The notes below the pieces were generated by a model that ran no database searches, was not told where the DNA came from, and was given only the letters and a program-made list of their open reading frames with translations. The translations under genes were made by a program, and so were the position numbers. From contig NZ_CP012073.1 of NCBI RefSeq assembly GCF_001262075.1, forward strand, positions 1,426,001-1,490,000: a DNA stretch of 64,000 bases, given 5' to 3'. The stretch's first letter is position 1, and each line of letters opens with the position of its first letter. Shown one piece after another: positions 17,913-27,270 of the stretch. Source of the stretch: Ottowia sp. oral taxon 894. Its GTDB lineage: Bacteria > Pseudomonadota > Gammaproteobacteria > Burkholderiales > Burkholderiaceae_C.

Positions 17913-18232
17913 GAAAATCCGCTGGCGGCGGCGCAAACGCCGCGCTCTGAACAGGCTCTCACGGCGCTTCTTGCCGCGTTGCCTCCTGCAAGCGCCCGCC
18001 CTGCATCACCAGCACGCGGCTGGCGCTGGCAATGGTTTCGGGGCGGTGGGCCACGATCACGCGCGTGACGGGCAGGCGGCTCACGGCCTCGCTCACCTGG
18101 CGCTCGCAGGCCACATCCAGATGGCTGGTCGCCTCATCCAGAAACAAAAACTGCGGCTGGCGGTAAAGCGCCCGCGCCAGCATCAGACGCTGGCGCTGCC
18201 CGCCGGAGAGAGCGCTACCCCTGTCGCCCGCC

Positions 18233-18395
18233 AGAACCTGTTCATGGTTTGGCCGTGAGGGGCAAAAGGGCGGATCGGGATGGGCTGCAAGGCGCAAACC
18301 GCAGACGGGCCTTGTGGCCCGGCGAGGATTTGCAACGCCGCAGACCGCCCGAGTCCGCGCTTTTCGCCCCCACGGACAGGCCGTGAACAGGTTCT
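18233..18395 (-). repeat. R3 MITE-like element, copy A (in exporter NBD)
   Basis: 163 bp with terminal inverted repeats AGAACCTGTTC/GAACAGGTTCT and an internal CGGGCC/GGCCCG hairpin. It splits the exporter ATPase between Walker A and the signature motif. Deleting the element and one duplicated G rejoins the frame as YHSL-AGDRG-SALSGGQ. Confidence 0.88.
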
Positions 18396-19027
18396 CAGAC
18401 TGTGGTAGTTCATGGGCATCGCCATGATTTCGTCATGAATGGCGGCCAGCCGGGCGGCTTGCTCAATGCGATCGGGCTGAAAGCCGGGGTCGAAAAAACT
18501 GATGTTTTCGCCAATGCTGCCGGCAAACAGGCGGTCGTCCTGCATCACGCAGCCCGTCAGGCCGCGCACGCGCGCCGCGCTCGCGGGCTGCATCAAGTGC
18601 CCGCCGATGCGAATGCTGCCCGCCGCAGGCGCCAGCAAACCCAGCATCAGCTTGAGCAGCGTGCTCTTGCCGCAGCCTGAAGGGCCAACGATGGCCACCG
18701 ATTCGCCCGGCTCAATGCGAAAGCTGCAATCCTTCAGCAGCCACGGCTCCCCTTGCGCATGGCGGAACGACAGGTTCTCCACCTCTATGCCCGCTCCTGC
18801 CAGCGCCGTCAGCGGCGGCAGACTCGCGGGCGCTGGCGCATCCGCCCAAGCCCCTGCTGGAACCTCCTCATGCAGCGGCCCGTCCTCTGGCTCGGCCAGC
18901 ATGATGTCCGCCAGCCGCTGTGCATGCAGCCGCAGCATCCTGAACTCGATGCCCTTGTCAATCAACGCCCCGGCGCGCGTGGCGAACTGGTCTTTGTACG
19001 AAAGGTAGGCAATCAGCATGCCCACGA

Positions 19028-19188
19028 AGAACCTGTCTGGAGTCTGGCCGTGCGGGGCAAAAGAGCGGGGCGGGATAGGCTGCAAGGCGCAAACCGCAGA
19101 CGGGCTAAATGCCCGGCGAGGATTTGCAACGCCGCAGACCGCCCGAATCCGCCCTTTTGCATCCACGGGCAGGCTCCGGACAGGTTCT
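19028..19188 (-). repeat. R3 MITE-like element, copy B (in exporter membrane domain)
   Basis: 161 bp with slightly altered ends AGAACCTGTCTGGA/TCCGGACAGGTTCT. It has the same interior (CGAGGATTTGCAACGCCGCA) and orientation as copy A. It interrupts the exporter between ALDSV and VGMLIAYLSYKDQF. Clean restoration of frame needs a one-base change here, so this copy or its site has drifted. Confidence 0.85.
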
Positions 19189-19884
19189 GGACACGCTGTC
19201 CAGCGCCAGCAGTGCGCCCAGCCAGATGACGGCGATGCGCTCCACGCCAAAAACCAATTGGCTCGCGCTGCCAAAGCCCAAATTCATGCGCGCCAGCCGC
19301 ACATCCTGATTCACCGTGGCCACCATCAGGTTTTCATAGTCGGCGCGGCGCAGCGGCTCCTGGTTGGCCACCTTCACGCTCTGCATGCCGCGCAGCGTTT
19401 CCAGCAAATGCGTCTGCTGGCGTGCGGCGGCCAGCAACTGCTGCTCCGTGCCATCGCGCAAGGGCGCGAAAGCCGCCAGCCGCAACCCCGCGTACAGCGC
19501 CACCGCCAGCAGCGTCACCAGCGCCAGCTTCCAGCTGTACACCAGCATCAGCGCCAGCGTCACGGCAGCCATCAGGCCGTCAATCAGCGCTTCGACAAAA
19601 CTCGTGCTCAGGGTTTTCTGAATGGCCTGCACCGCACCCATGCGCGAAGTCACATCGCCCACATGGCGCTTTTCAAAAAACGCCATCGGCAGCCGCAGCA
19701 AATGGGCGAACACCCGCCCCGCCCATTGCAGCCCCAGGCTGGATGAAAGGTGAACCACCGTCCACCCCCGCAAAAAGCCAATGCCCAGCTGCACCAGCAG
19801 CGCCAGCCCGAAGCCCAGCCCCAGCACCGCCAGCAAATCACGGTCGGCAGACACCAGAACATGATCTACCACCCATTGCATACA

Positions 19885-20046
19885 AGAACCTGTTCACCGT
19901 CCAGTCACGGTTGCAAAAGGGCGGACTCGGGCGGTCTGCGGCGTTGCAAATCCTCGCCGGGCCACAAGGCCCGTCTGCGGTTTGCGCCTTGCAGCCCATC
20001 CCGATCCGCCCTTTTGCCCCTCGCGTCTAGACAGCGAACAGGTTCT
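19885..20046 (+). repeat. R3 MITE-like element, copy C (after C39 domain)
   Basis: 162 bp with perfect 11-bp ends AGAACCTGTTC/GAACAGGTTCT, in the opposite orientation to copies A and B. It interrupts the exporter between VLAPF and MQWVVDHVLVSADRD; an in-frame TAG inside the element ends the C39 fragment. Confidence 0.88.
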
Positions 20047-20568
20047 CAAAGGGCGCCAGCACCACAAACACCTGCAAGGCCGCCGAAAGCAGCAGCACTT
20101 GCGCCAGCGCTCCCCACAGCCCACGCACCGGCCCCGTCAGCTGCCGCAGCGAAACCGCAGGCGCCGCCCGCTGCGGCCTGAACTGCGGCGCAGGCGCAAG
20201 CTCCAGCGCCACGCCCGTGAAGTGGCGCGAAACATCCTGCAAATCCATCTCCCGCCGCCCCGAGGCCGGATCCAGCAGCACCGCCTTCTTGCGCCCCACG
20301 TGCGCCAGCACCACGAAGTGATTCAGATCCCAGTGCAGGATGCACGGCAGCTTCAGCTGCCCCAGGTCTTGCATCTCCAGCCGCAGCGCCCGCGCGTTCA
20401 GCCCCAGCTGCTGCGCATGCTCAATCAACTGGTTCAGCCGCAGCCCTTTGAGCGAAAGCGGAAAGCGCCGCCGCATCTGCGGCAAATCCATATGCAGGCC
20501 GTAATGCCCCGCCACCATCGCCAGACAGGCCAGGCCGCATTCGGCGGCCTCAGACTGGATTAGCGGCT

Positions 20569-21333
20569 TCATGCACCCGCCCCGAAACCGCCCTGAGCGC
20601 GAACGCGCCTGACTGAATCAATCGCAAACATCACGCACAGAGCGAACGACAGCACGCCCAGCGCCCAAACAGCTTTCGCCTGCGGCGCGCCAGCCAGCCA
20701 CACCCAAACGCCAAAAAACATATTTGCCGAAAAATGCGCCAGCATGGCCGCCCACAAATGCCCCGTCACCACATAGAGCAGCGAGAACAGCAAGGCCGCA
20801 AAAATATAATCCGGCCTGAAATGAATGGCGGCAAAAATGACGGCGGAGACCCCTGCTCCTGCAAGCAGGCCATATTTTGCGAAATGCCCCTGCAAGTATT
20901 TTCTGTAAATCAACTCCTCCCGCACTGCACCCGTTGCCAGCATCAGAACCAGCGGCCAACCCCATATCTTTTGTAGCCTGACGGCGTCTTCGTTGATCAT
21001 CTCCTGGAATGCGCCCATATCCATTCCGCCCGCAACAAAATAAAAGGCATCATCAATCAGCCCCATGCCACTCTTGATGGCGATGCCCGCCATAATGCTT
21101 CCCGCTGCAAGCATTGCCATGTCCTTTCCGGTAAAAACTTTTTTTTCAGGGCGCCAGGCGAACAGTTTCCCGCCGCTGACATGCCTGTAAACCGCCAGGA
21201 AAAACAAAAGTCCAGCCAGATTGCCAATTGCCTGGGCGACATGACGGCCCGCAGCATCTTGCAAGCCCACGCCAATCAGCACGGCAACCATCAAATGCAG
21301 AATATAGAGACAGATTATTCGCGCGTTGCTCAT
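20569..21333 (-). CDS. CPBP-family intramembrane protease (bacteriocin operon, second copy)
   Basis: A 254-residue integral membrane protein with about seven to eight hydrophobic segments and the full CPBP/CAAX-protease (Abi) motif set: EELIYR (EExxxR), FAAIH (FxxxH) and HFSAN (HxxxN). Proteins of this family occur in bacteriocin loci as immunity or processing factors. It follows the double-glycine peptide by 48 bp across a hairpin, and its stop overlaps the exporter ATG by 4 bp (ATGA), indicating translational coupling. Immunity or peptide maturation is inferred from context. It lacks any R3 insertion and appears intact. Confidence 0.82.
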   Translation of the reverse strand: MSNARIICLYILHLMVAVLIGVGLQDAAGRHVAQAIGNLAGLLFFLAVYRHVSGGKLFAWRPEKKVFTGKDMAMLAAGSIMAGIAIKSGMGLIDDAFYFVAGGMDMGAFQEMINEDAVRLQKIWGWPLVLMLATGAVREELIYRKYLQGHFAKYGLLAGAGVSAVIFAAIHFRPDYIFAALLFSLLYVVTGHLWAAMLAHFSANMFFGVWVWLAGAPQAKAVWALGVLSFALCVMFAIDSVRRVRAQGGFGAGA

Positions 21334-21339
21334 GATCTC

Positions 21340-21363
21340 AAGCTGGGCCTCGCGGCCCGGCTT
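21340..21363 (-). terminator. Hairpin between bacteriocin peptide and downstream genes (attenuator-like)
   Basis: The minus strand reads AAGCCGGGCC-GCGA-GGCCCAGCTT, a 10-bp stem with one mismatch, and no strong U-run after it. Its place between the peptide gene and the CPBP/exporter genes suggests partial termination or mRNA protection that raises peptide output. Confidence 0.45.
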
Positions 21364-21381
21364 TCATAGGCGTCTATGGCA

Positions 21382-21546
21382 TCAGCAATCGCCGGTTCCA
21401 ATGCATATCATCTCGGTCGTGGAGTTAATAACCGAGCGATAAAGATTGGGCAGATCATCAACAATGCTGCATATATCTTCATACCAGGGATACAAGGGGC
21501 CGCCACCTGAAACTTCAGACAATTCATTTTGAGTCAATTCGCGCAT
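21382..21546 (-). CDS. Double-glycine leader bacteriocin/microcin precursor
   Basis: A 54-residue peptide with a textbook double-glycine leader, MRELTQNELSEVSGG (Leu4, Leu9, Val12, Gly14-Gly15), the substrate of C39-peptidase exporters such as the one in this operon. The predicted mature peptide is 39 residues, beginning GPLYPWYEDIC, acidic (about six Asp/Glu against one Arg) with Cys at precursor positions 26, 48 and 54. An AAAGGAG ribosome-binding site lies 6-7 nt before the ATG. I do not recognise the mature sequence. Antimicrobial activity is inferred from the leader and neighbours; a signalling peptide is possible. Confidence 0.8.
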   Translation of the reverse strand: MRELTQNELSEVSGGGPLYPWYEDICSIVDDLPNLYRSVINSTTEMICIGTGDC

Positions 21547-21625
21547 TTTGCGCTCCTTTCGATTGAAATGGCACAAACCCGGTGCCACGGGACTGCCGGA
21601 ACGCCCGGCAATTCTTGGATCCTGC

Positions 21626-22294
21626 TCAAATATCAGCCATGTAAAACAGCACATAAAATCCTATTGTGAAGTTGTATGCTCCATGAATGATGGAGCGCTC
21701 GAACGCGCCCATGCGCATGCATGTCGCCGCCCACGCCAGCACGGCGCCATAAACAAACGTCAGCCACTCATTGCCGCGATGAGCTACGCCAAACAGAAAC
21801 GACGTGATGATGATGGCTCCCAGGCTTCCAGTGAATTTCTCAATGCCCCTCAGAAGCAATCCCCTCACGATTTTTTCTTCGTACAACGGAATAATCAACG
21901 AGATGTTCATCAAATGTAAACAGTAATACATCAATAAATTCACCCCGCTTGTGTCGCCATTCACATTGATGCGACCTTCTCTATTGAAGCAAAGCCACAG
22001 CGCAGCAGGCAAAATACCTGCCAGCGCCAGCATGGGTATTCTGCGGCCCATGAATTTCCTGCATTGCTCTTTTTGCAGCATGAATAGGATGGGGATGGTG
22101 ATTGCCGTTACCGCGAATTCGGCAATATTTTTTCCCGTAAATTTCCACATGAATTTAACGAGTTCGTTCGGAACAATGGTCAAGATAGCCGTCGAGATGA
22201 TCCAGAAAATACCCTGCATTTTCGGATGCGCCTGCCCATAATCCCTTGCCCATTGAATGGCGGCGCCTGTTTTATGAACGAGGGCATTTGTCAT
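21626..22294 (-). CDS. CPBP-family intramembrane protease (bacteriocin operon, first copy)
   Basis: A 222-residue membrane protein with the CPBP motifs YEEKIVR (EExxxR), FGVAH (FxxxH) and HGAYN (HxxxN), and several hydrophobic helices. Its ATG overlaps the HlyD stop as ATGA, so it is coupled to the adaptor gene; the peptide gene follows 79 bp later. It is only distantly similar to the second CPBP gene at 20569-21333, so the operon has two diverged copies rather than a fresh duplication. Self-immunity or processing is inferred. The frame is intact. Confidence 0.82.
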   Translation of the reverse strand: MTNALVHKTGAAIQWARDYGQAHPKMQGIFWIISTAILTIVPNELVKFMWKFTGKNIAEFAVTAITIPILFMLQKEQCRKFMGRRIPMLALAGILPAALWLCFNREGRINVNGDTSGVNLLMYYCLHLMNISLIIPLYEEKIVRGLLLRGIEKFTGSLGAIIITSFLFGVAHRGNEWLTFVYGAVLAWAATCMRMGAFERSIIHGAYNFTIGFYVLFYMADI

Positions 22295-23704
22295 TCCGCA
22301 TTCCCCACTTTCCCCGCCACCGAATAAAGCGGCTCCACCAGCCATTCGATGAGGCGGCGCTTTTCGCCCATGATGTCGGCGTCCAGCAGCATGCCGGGCT
22401 TGAGGTTTTCGTGGCGGCCGTAGGCGGTGATGTACTGCCGGGGCAGATCCACGGTGATGCGGTAAACCGGCTCGTCGCCCTGAGAACCTGTTCAAAGTCT
22501 GTCCGTGGGCGTGAAAGCGCGAACTCGGGCGGGCTGCCGCGTTGCAAATCCTCGCCGGGCCACAAGGCCCGTCTGCGGTTTGCGCCTTGCAGCCCATCCC
22601 GATTCGCACTTTCGCCCCTCACGGCCAAACTCTGAACAGGTTCTGATAAACGGATGAAAGGGCCTGCAATTCGCTGCGGGTGAGGGCGCTGCGGCTGATG
22701 CTGGCCACGCGCCCGGTGTGGTGGCCAAACTTCTGGTACGGATAGGCCTGGTAGCGCAGCATGACTTTGTCGCCCGGTTCGATGAAGCCGACAGCGCGGC
22801 TGGGAGCAAGCAGGTGGGCTTGCAGCGTGCCCTGGCCGGGCAGCAGGCTGAGCAAGGGCTGGCCCGCTTGCACGGCCTGGCCCTGGCGCACGAGCTGGGC
22901 GGCGATGACGCCCGCCACGGGCGCGGTGACGGCCAGGCGGTTGTCCATGCGCACCTGCACTTCGCTTTGCTCCAGTTGCGCCATGTCACGCGCGTGGTTG
23001 GCGCGGGCGGCTGCGCGCTGGCTGGGCAGCTCGCGCAGGGCCTGTTCCAGCTGGGCGAGCAGGCGGCGGGTGCTGGCGGCTTGCCGCAGCAGGGTTTGCG
23101 TTTGCGCTTCGTGCTCGAAAACGGCGGATTGCTGCTCTTGCACGCTGACGGCTCCGGCTTTTTCCAGGCTTTGGTAGCGGGCCAGTTTTTCGCGGGCCAG
23201 GCGGGTTTGGCGCTGGCGGGTGGCGGCTTCGGCTTCGATTTGCAGCAATTCGCGCCGGGCGGCTTGCAGTTGTTCGTTCAGGCCGCTGGCTTGCTGGCGC
23301 AGTTGCTGTTGCTGAGCGTCTTGCGCGGCTTTCAAGCTGGCTTTCTGCTGGCGGATTTGCTGCTCCAGCGCCGCGCCGCCGTTGCCGCTTTCAGGCATGG
23401 CGCGCGGGGCCTGGATGATGGCGAGCGTCTGCTCGGCGCTGGCGGCGTCGCCTTCGGCCGCGTCCAGCCGCTCGACGATGCGGGTGACAGGGGCAGGCAG
23501 CGTGACCACGCCTTGCAAGGGCACCAGCTGGCCCGCCACGCTGGCGCGGCGCGTGTAGCTGCCCAGCAGGAGAAAGGCGACGATGACCGCCGCCATACCC
23601 GTCGCCGCCAGCGTGAGCAGCCACACGCCCAGCGGCTGGCTGATAGCGATGCCGCCCAGCCGGGCGCTGCGGTGATTGCGGATGACTTCGGGGCGAAACA
23701 GCAT
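22291..23704 (-). pseudogene. HlyD-family adaptor of the bacteriocin operon, interrupted by one R3 element
   Basis: Periplasmic adaptor (membrane-fusion) protein that would link the ABC exporter to an outer-membrane channel. It has a short cytoplasmic N-terminus, one membrane segment (VWLLTLAATGMAAVIVAFLL), a biotinyl/lipoyl-like half-motif, a Gln/Ala-rich coiled coil (~residues 110-240) and a beta-barrel C-terminus (GDEPVYRITVDLPRQY). R3 copy D at 22483-22644 breaks it after SSVYQ. Without the element and one duplicated C the frame is exact and encodes 416 residues. As it stands translation stops eight residues into the repeat. It is the first gene of the operon. Confidence 0.87.
22483..22644 (+). 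repeat. R3 MITE-like element, copy D (in hlyD-like gene)
   Basis: 162 bp with perfect ends AGAACCTGTTC/GAACAGGTTCT, nearly the same interior as copy C and the same orientation. Flanks read TATC and CAGGGC, so loss of the element plus one C restores SVYQ-GDEP in frame. Confidence 0.9.
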
Positions 23705-23924
23705 GGCGGCAATGCGTAGGCGTCAGGAAAATGGCGGGCCGCATGCTACAAGTAACAAGAATTCCTATCAATAAATAATCAACGGAAACGCTGGCGCGCG
23801 GGCGGCTTGCCCGGTCCATGCCGTCTGAAAGGGGCTGGCCGCGCGGCTGACGGAGCCAGGCGCTTTTTGTCGGATGTGCCCGTGACTTTGCCAGGTGGGC
23901 AGAGCGTGTTGCCTGCCCTGATTT

Positions 23925-23997
23925 AGCTCTTTTATTCATAGCGCAATGTCCTAGTGAACACTGCGCGGAACGGCATTTCTGCTCCCTTGAATCAGGC
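23925..23997 (+). repeat. R1 intergenic repeat, copy g
   Basis: TTTAGCTCTTTTATTCATAGC, then GCAATGTCCTAGTGAACACTGCGC and CCCTTGAATCAGG. It lies between the bacteriocin operon and the Dcu transporter. The rest of 23705-24117 shows nothing else I can name, apart from an AT-rich patch near 23755-23790 that may hold the operon promoter. Confidence 0.75.
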
Positions 23998-24114
23998 ATG
24001 CGCCATTCGCGTTGACTTGCGGGTTTTGAAGCAAGGGCTGAGAAGCTGTTCAGAGGAAATTTGCCGCCGAAGCCTGATGGCGGCCTTGCCGCTTCAATCT
24101 CGCAGGCTGGCATA

Positions 24115-24143
24115 AAAAAGCACCGCCAGAAGGGGCGGTGCTT
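24115..24143 (-). terminator. Intrinsic terminator of the Dcu transporter gene
   Basis: AAGCACCGCC-AGAAGG-GGCGGTGCTT is a 10-bp perfect stem. On the minus strand, leaving the transporter gene, it is followed by a T-rich tract (TTTTTATG). Confidence 0.8.
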
Positions 24144-24163
24144 TGCAGGCGGAAGCGCCGCTG

Positions 24164-25510
24164 CTACAGCAGCATTTTGGCCAGCAACAAGCTGAACGCC
24201 AGGCTGAACGCCAGGCTGAGCAGCCCTGGCAGCATGAAGCTGTGGTTGAAGATGTAGCGGCCAATGCGCGTGGTGCCCGTGGTGTCGAAGTCGATGGACG
24301 CGATGATGGGGCCGTAGTTCGGAATGAAGAAGTAGCCATTGACGGCCACAAAGGTGCCCACCATGATTTCCGGCGGCACGCCCAGGCCCACGCCCACGGG
24401 AAACAGCGTGGCGACTGTGGCGCCCTGGCTATTGACCAGCACGGAAAGAATGAAAAGCGCGAAAGCGAAGGTCCACGGCGCGCTTTTCACCAGCCCTGAA
24501 ACCAGCTCTTTGACTTCGCCCATGTGGGCGTGCATCAGCGTGTCGCCCAGCCAGGCAATGCCGAAAATGGCAATCACGGCGCGCATGCCGGCGTGGAATA
24601 CCGAACCGCGCGTGATGGCCGTGCCGTCGGGCCTGCAAATCAGCAAGATGAGCGCGCCTGCCGTGAGCATGACAATTTCAATGGTGTGCGCCATGCCCAG
24701 CGGTTTCAGCTTGCCGCTGGCGTCAGGGAAAAACGGGCGCAGGCTTTCCACCGAACCCATAATGACCACCAGCACGGCGGCAATCAGGAAAATGCCCACG
24801 GATATTTTGGCGTTGCGGTTGCCGGCGGCCGTTTCCGAGGCATTTTGTTCCTGCTGCGATTCAATCATTTCCAGATAATCCGGATCGCTTAGCCGTTTCT
24901 GGTAATGCTCGTCGTCCTTGAGTTCCTTGCCCATTTTGTTGACGAAAATGCAAGCCAAGCCAATGCCGAGAATGGTGGAGGGTATGGTGACCATGAGCAC
25001 ATCCAGCATGGTGATGTGGTAAGGCTCCAGAATGACCAGCGCAGATACCACGGCGGCTGCGATCGGGCTGGCCACAATGGAAAACTGCGAGGCGATGACG
25101 GCCATGGACAGCGGGCGCTCGGGCCGCACGCCGTTGCGGCGGGCCACTTCGGCAATGACGGGCAGCACAGAGTAGGCCACGTGTCCTGTGCCCGCAAAAA
25201 TGGTGAATACGTACGTGACCGCTGGCGCAATGAAGGTGATGTGTTTGGGGTTCTTGCGCAAAATGCGCGTGGCCAGCCGGATCATCAGGTCCAGCCCGCC
25301 TGCGGCCTGCATGGCGGCGGCGGCGCAGACCACGGCCATGATCATCAGCATCACGTCGATGGGCGGGCTGGTGGGCTGGAGCTGGAAGCCGAAGGTCAGC
25401 ACGGCCAGGCCCAGCCCCCCAAAGACGCCCAGGCCGATGCCGCCAGCCTGCGCACCCACCAGAATGCACAACAAAACAATGACAAACTGAACAATAAACA
25501 GCGTGGACAT
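24164..25510 (-). CDS. Anaerobic C4-dicarboxylate transporter (DcuA/DcuB family)
   Basis: A 448-residue inner-membrane protein with ~11-12 hydrophobic segments. It starts [24 protein letters not shown] and contains [19 protein letters not shown] and [25 protein letters not shown], both hallmarks of DcuA/DcuB exchangers of fumarate, malate, aspartate and succinate. A charged cytoplasmic loop ([22 protein letters not shown]) splits the two halves. GGAGA precedes the ATG. No fumarase, aspartase or DcuSR pair is adjacent, so DcuA versus DcuB cannot be decided. Confidence 0.9.
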   Translation of the reverse strand: MSTLFIVQFVIVLLCILVGAQAGGIGLGVFGGLGLAVLTFGFQLQPTSPPIDVMLMIMAVVCAAAAMQAAGGLDLMIRLATRILRKNPKHITFIAPAVTYVFTIFAGTGHVAYSVLPVIAEVARRNGVRPERPLSMAVIASQFSIVASPIAAAVVSALVILEPYHITMLDVLMVTIPSTILGIGLACIFVNKMGKELKDDEHYQKRLSDPDYLEMIESQQEQNASETAAGNRNAKISVGIFLIAAVLVVIMGSVESLRPFFPDASGKLKPLGMAHTIEIVMLTAGALILLICRPDGTAITRGSVFHAGMRAVIAIFGIAWLGDTLMHAHMGEVKELVSGLVKSAPWTFAFALFILSVLVNSQGATVATLFPVGVGLGVPPEIMVGTFVAVNGYFFIPNYGPIIASIDFDTTGTTRIGRYIFNHSFMLPGLLSLAFSLAFSLLLAKMLL

Positions 25511-25856
25511 GACGTCTCCAAACTATCAACGACTGCCAGCGCACACCTGCGCGCCAATTACCGATACACGAATGCATTAATGGCCCGCATTTTCCACGGA
25601 CGCCGTAACCGCACAAATGGCCATAATGAAGGCGGATTCTAAACCTGGCGCGGCAGCCGGGCGATGAAAAAATATGGATTATGTTGTTCTGGCAGGCGCC
25701 ATTCTCGTGTTTCATGACGCAGGTCAGAAAATTGGCGCCGGTTTTCAAACTGCAAACGGGTCAGGCCGGCCAGATAATGCAGTTTCTGCCATTAGTAATG
25801 GCACACGAAAAGGCGCGGCAAATGGGCTGCCGCGTGAGGCGTGATGAAGCCGCCCA
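25511..25856. other. Intergenic stretch without recognised gene
   Basis: About 345 bp between two minus-strand genes. It probably holds the Dcu promoter near 25511-25700. I see no repeat copy and no terminator with a clear U-run. Confidence 0.4.
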
Positions 25857-26936
25857 TCAGGCGCCGCGCTTTCGCCGCGCCTTCACGGCTTCGGCCAGCT
25901 GGCGCAGCACGGGCGCCGTCTGCTGCCAGCTCAAACAGGCGTCAGTCACGGAAACGCCGTGTTGCAGGGGCTGGCCGGGCGTGATGTCCTGGCGGCCTTC
26001 GTTCAGGTGGCTTTCGATCATCACGCCGGTGATGCGGCGCTCGCCAGCGGCGATTTGCGCGGCCACGTCGGCGGCCACGTCGATTTGGCGGCGGTGCTGC
26101 TTGGCGCTGTTGGCGTGGGAGCAGTCAATCATCACTTGCTCGCGCAGCCCGGCCTGGGCCAGAAGCTGGCAGGCAGCCTGCACGTCGGCGGCGCTGTAGT
26201 TGGGCGCTTTGCCGCCGCGCAAGATGACGTGGCAGTCCGGGTTGCCGCGCGTTTCAAAAATGGCGGCCTGGCCCATCTGGGTCATGCCGATGAAAGCGTG
26301 GGGCGCTTGCGCGGCCACGATGGCGTCGGCGGCCACTTTCACGCCGCCGTCGGTGCCGTTTTTGAAGCCCACGGGGCATGACAGGCCGCTGGCCAGCTGG
26401 CGGTGGCTCTGGCTTTCGGTGGTGCGCGCGCCTATCGCTCCCCAGCTGACGAGATCGGAAATGAACTGCGGCGAGAGCAGATCAAGAAACTCCGTGCCTA
26501 CGGGCAAGCCCAGCGCCAGCACGTCCAGCAGCAGGCGGCGGGCCATTTGCAGGCCGTCGTTGATGGCGTAGCTGCCGTCCATGCGCGGGTCGTTGATGTA
26601 GCCCTTCCAGCCCACGGTGGTGCGGGGTTTTTCGAAATACACGCGCATCACCATGAGCAGCTCGCCTGCCAGCGCGTCCGCTTCGGCCTTGAGCCGCTGC
26701 GCGTATTCCAGCGCCTGCGCGTGGTCGTGTATGGAGCAGGGGCCGACAACGGCGATGAGCCGGTCGTCTTCGCCGTGCAGCACGCGGGCGATGCCGGCGC
26801 GGCTTTGCTCCACCAAGGCCAGCACGGCATCCGGCGCGGGCAGCCACTCTTGCAGCAGCGCGGGCGTGAGCAGCGGGCGCACGGCGCGCATGCGGATGTC
26901 GTTGGTGCGGGTGGCGTCCTGGGTGTGGGAGGGCAT
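25857..26936 (-). CDS. aroG: 3-deoxy-7-phosphoheptulonate (DAHP) synthase, class I
   Basis: The first enzyme of the shikimate pathway, joining PEP and erythrose 4-phosphate. The 359-residue protein has VVGPCSIHD, MRVYFEKPRTTVGWKGYINDP, GARTTESQSHRQLASGLS, and the late IDCSHANS and GVMIESHLNEGRQ blocks of the AroF/G/H family. Its length matches the feedback-regulated E. coli enzymes; which amino acid inhibits it cannot be read here. The ATG at 26936 gives the usual short N-terminus; the upstream extension in the longer frame is judged non-coding. Confidence 0.95.
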   Translation of the reverse strand: MPSHTQDATRTNDIRMRAVRPLLTPALLQEWLPAPDAVLALVEQSRAGIARVLHGEDDRLIAVVGPCSIHDHAQALEYAQRLKAEADALAGELLMVMRVYFEKPRTTVGWKGYINDPRMDGSYAINDGLQMARRLLLDVLALGLPVGTEFLDLLSPQFISDLVSWGAIGARTTESQSHRQLASGLSCPVGFKNGTDGGVKVAADAIVAAQAPHAFIGMTQMGQAAIFETRGNPDCHVILRGGKAPNYSAADVQAACQLLAQAGLREQVMIDCSHANSAKQHRRQIDVAADVAAQIAAGERRITGVMIESHLNEGRQDITPGQPLQHGVSVTDACLSWQQTAPVLRQLAEAVKARRKRGA

Positions 26937-26993
26937 ATGCGTTTTCCGGTCAAGCCAAAGAGATGGCGCGAGATTACGCCGTCCGCATTTGTC

Positions 26994-27175
26994 AGAGCCT
27001 GTTTGCAAGCTGGCCGGGAGGGGCGAAAGCCAAGGAGCCAGGATGGGCCGCAAGACGCAAACCGCAGATGGGCCTTGCTCCTCCCTTGCAGCCCGGCAAG
27101 GCGCCTCAGCCTGCTTGTGGCCGCGCTTTTAACGCCCCTGGATGGGTTGCAGGCAGGCTTCCAGATCAGCTCGGT
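26994..27175 (-). repeat. Decayed R3 copy
   Basis: Starts GAGCCTGTTTGCAAGCTGGCC and keeps the interior GACGCAAACCGCAGATGGGCC of R3 in the A/B orientation, but the centre and right end are rearranged. It lies between aroG and gshB, followed by an R1 copy. Confidence 0.55.
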
Positions 27176-27189
27176 AGCCCAGAAGCATC

Positions 27190-27270
27190 AGAAACAGGAG
27201 CAAATTCAGGGGGTCAAAAATGCCGTTCTGCGCTCTTTGCACTAGGACGTATAGCTATTTTTTCAGGAGC
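27190..27270 (-). repeat. R1 intergenic repeat, copy h (overlaps gshB end)
   Basis: Reverse orientation: AACAGGAGCAAATTCAGGGG, then GCACTAGGACGTATAGC and CAGGAGCG. Its last bases include the gshB stop codon. Confidence 0.75.

Larger units (their letters stand above)
17959..20572 (-). pseudogene. C39-peptidase ABC bacteriocin exporter, interrupted by three R3 elements
   Basis: Removing three R3 copies leaves ~2,128 bp encoding ~709 residues, the normal size for peptidase-containing bacteriocin exporters. Fragment 20572-20047 has the C39 peptidase (Cys12 in ECGLACL, His85 in NHFVVL, Asp101 in LDPASG). Fragment 19884-19189 has the membrane domain (FFEKRHVGDVTSRMG). Fragment 19027-18396 has the last membrane part and Walker A GPSGCGKST. 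Fragment 18232-17959 has the signature LSGGQRQR and Walker B FLFLDEAT. Every copy introduces stops or a frameshift, so a full exporter cannot be made from this DNA as it stands. The ATG overlaps the stop of the upstream CPBP gene, showing it was the last gene of the operon. Confidence 0.88.

Noticed and set aside
18233-18395. A small protein encoded inside R3
   Set aside because: The frames that pass through R3 are not kept open between copies (stops and length changes), so the element is noncoding.
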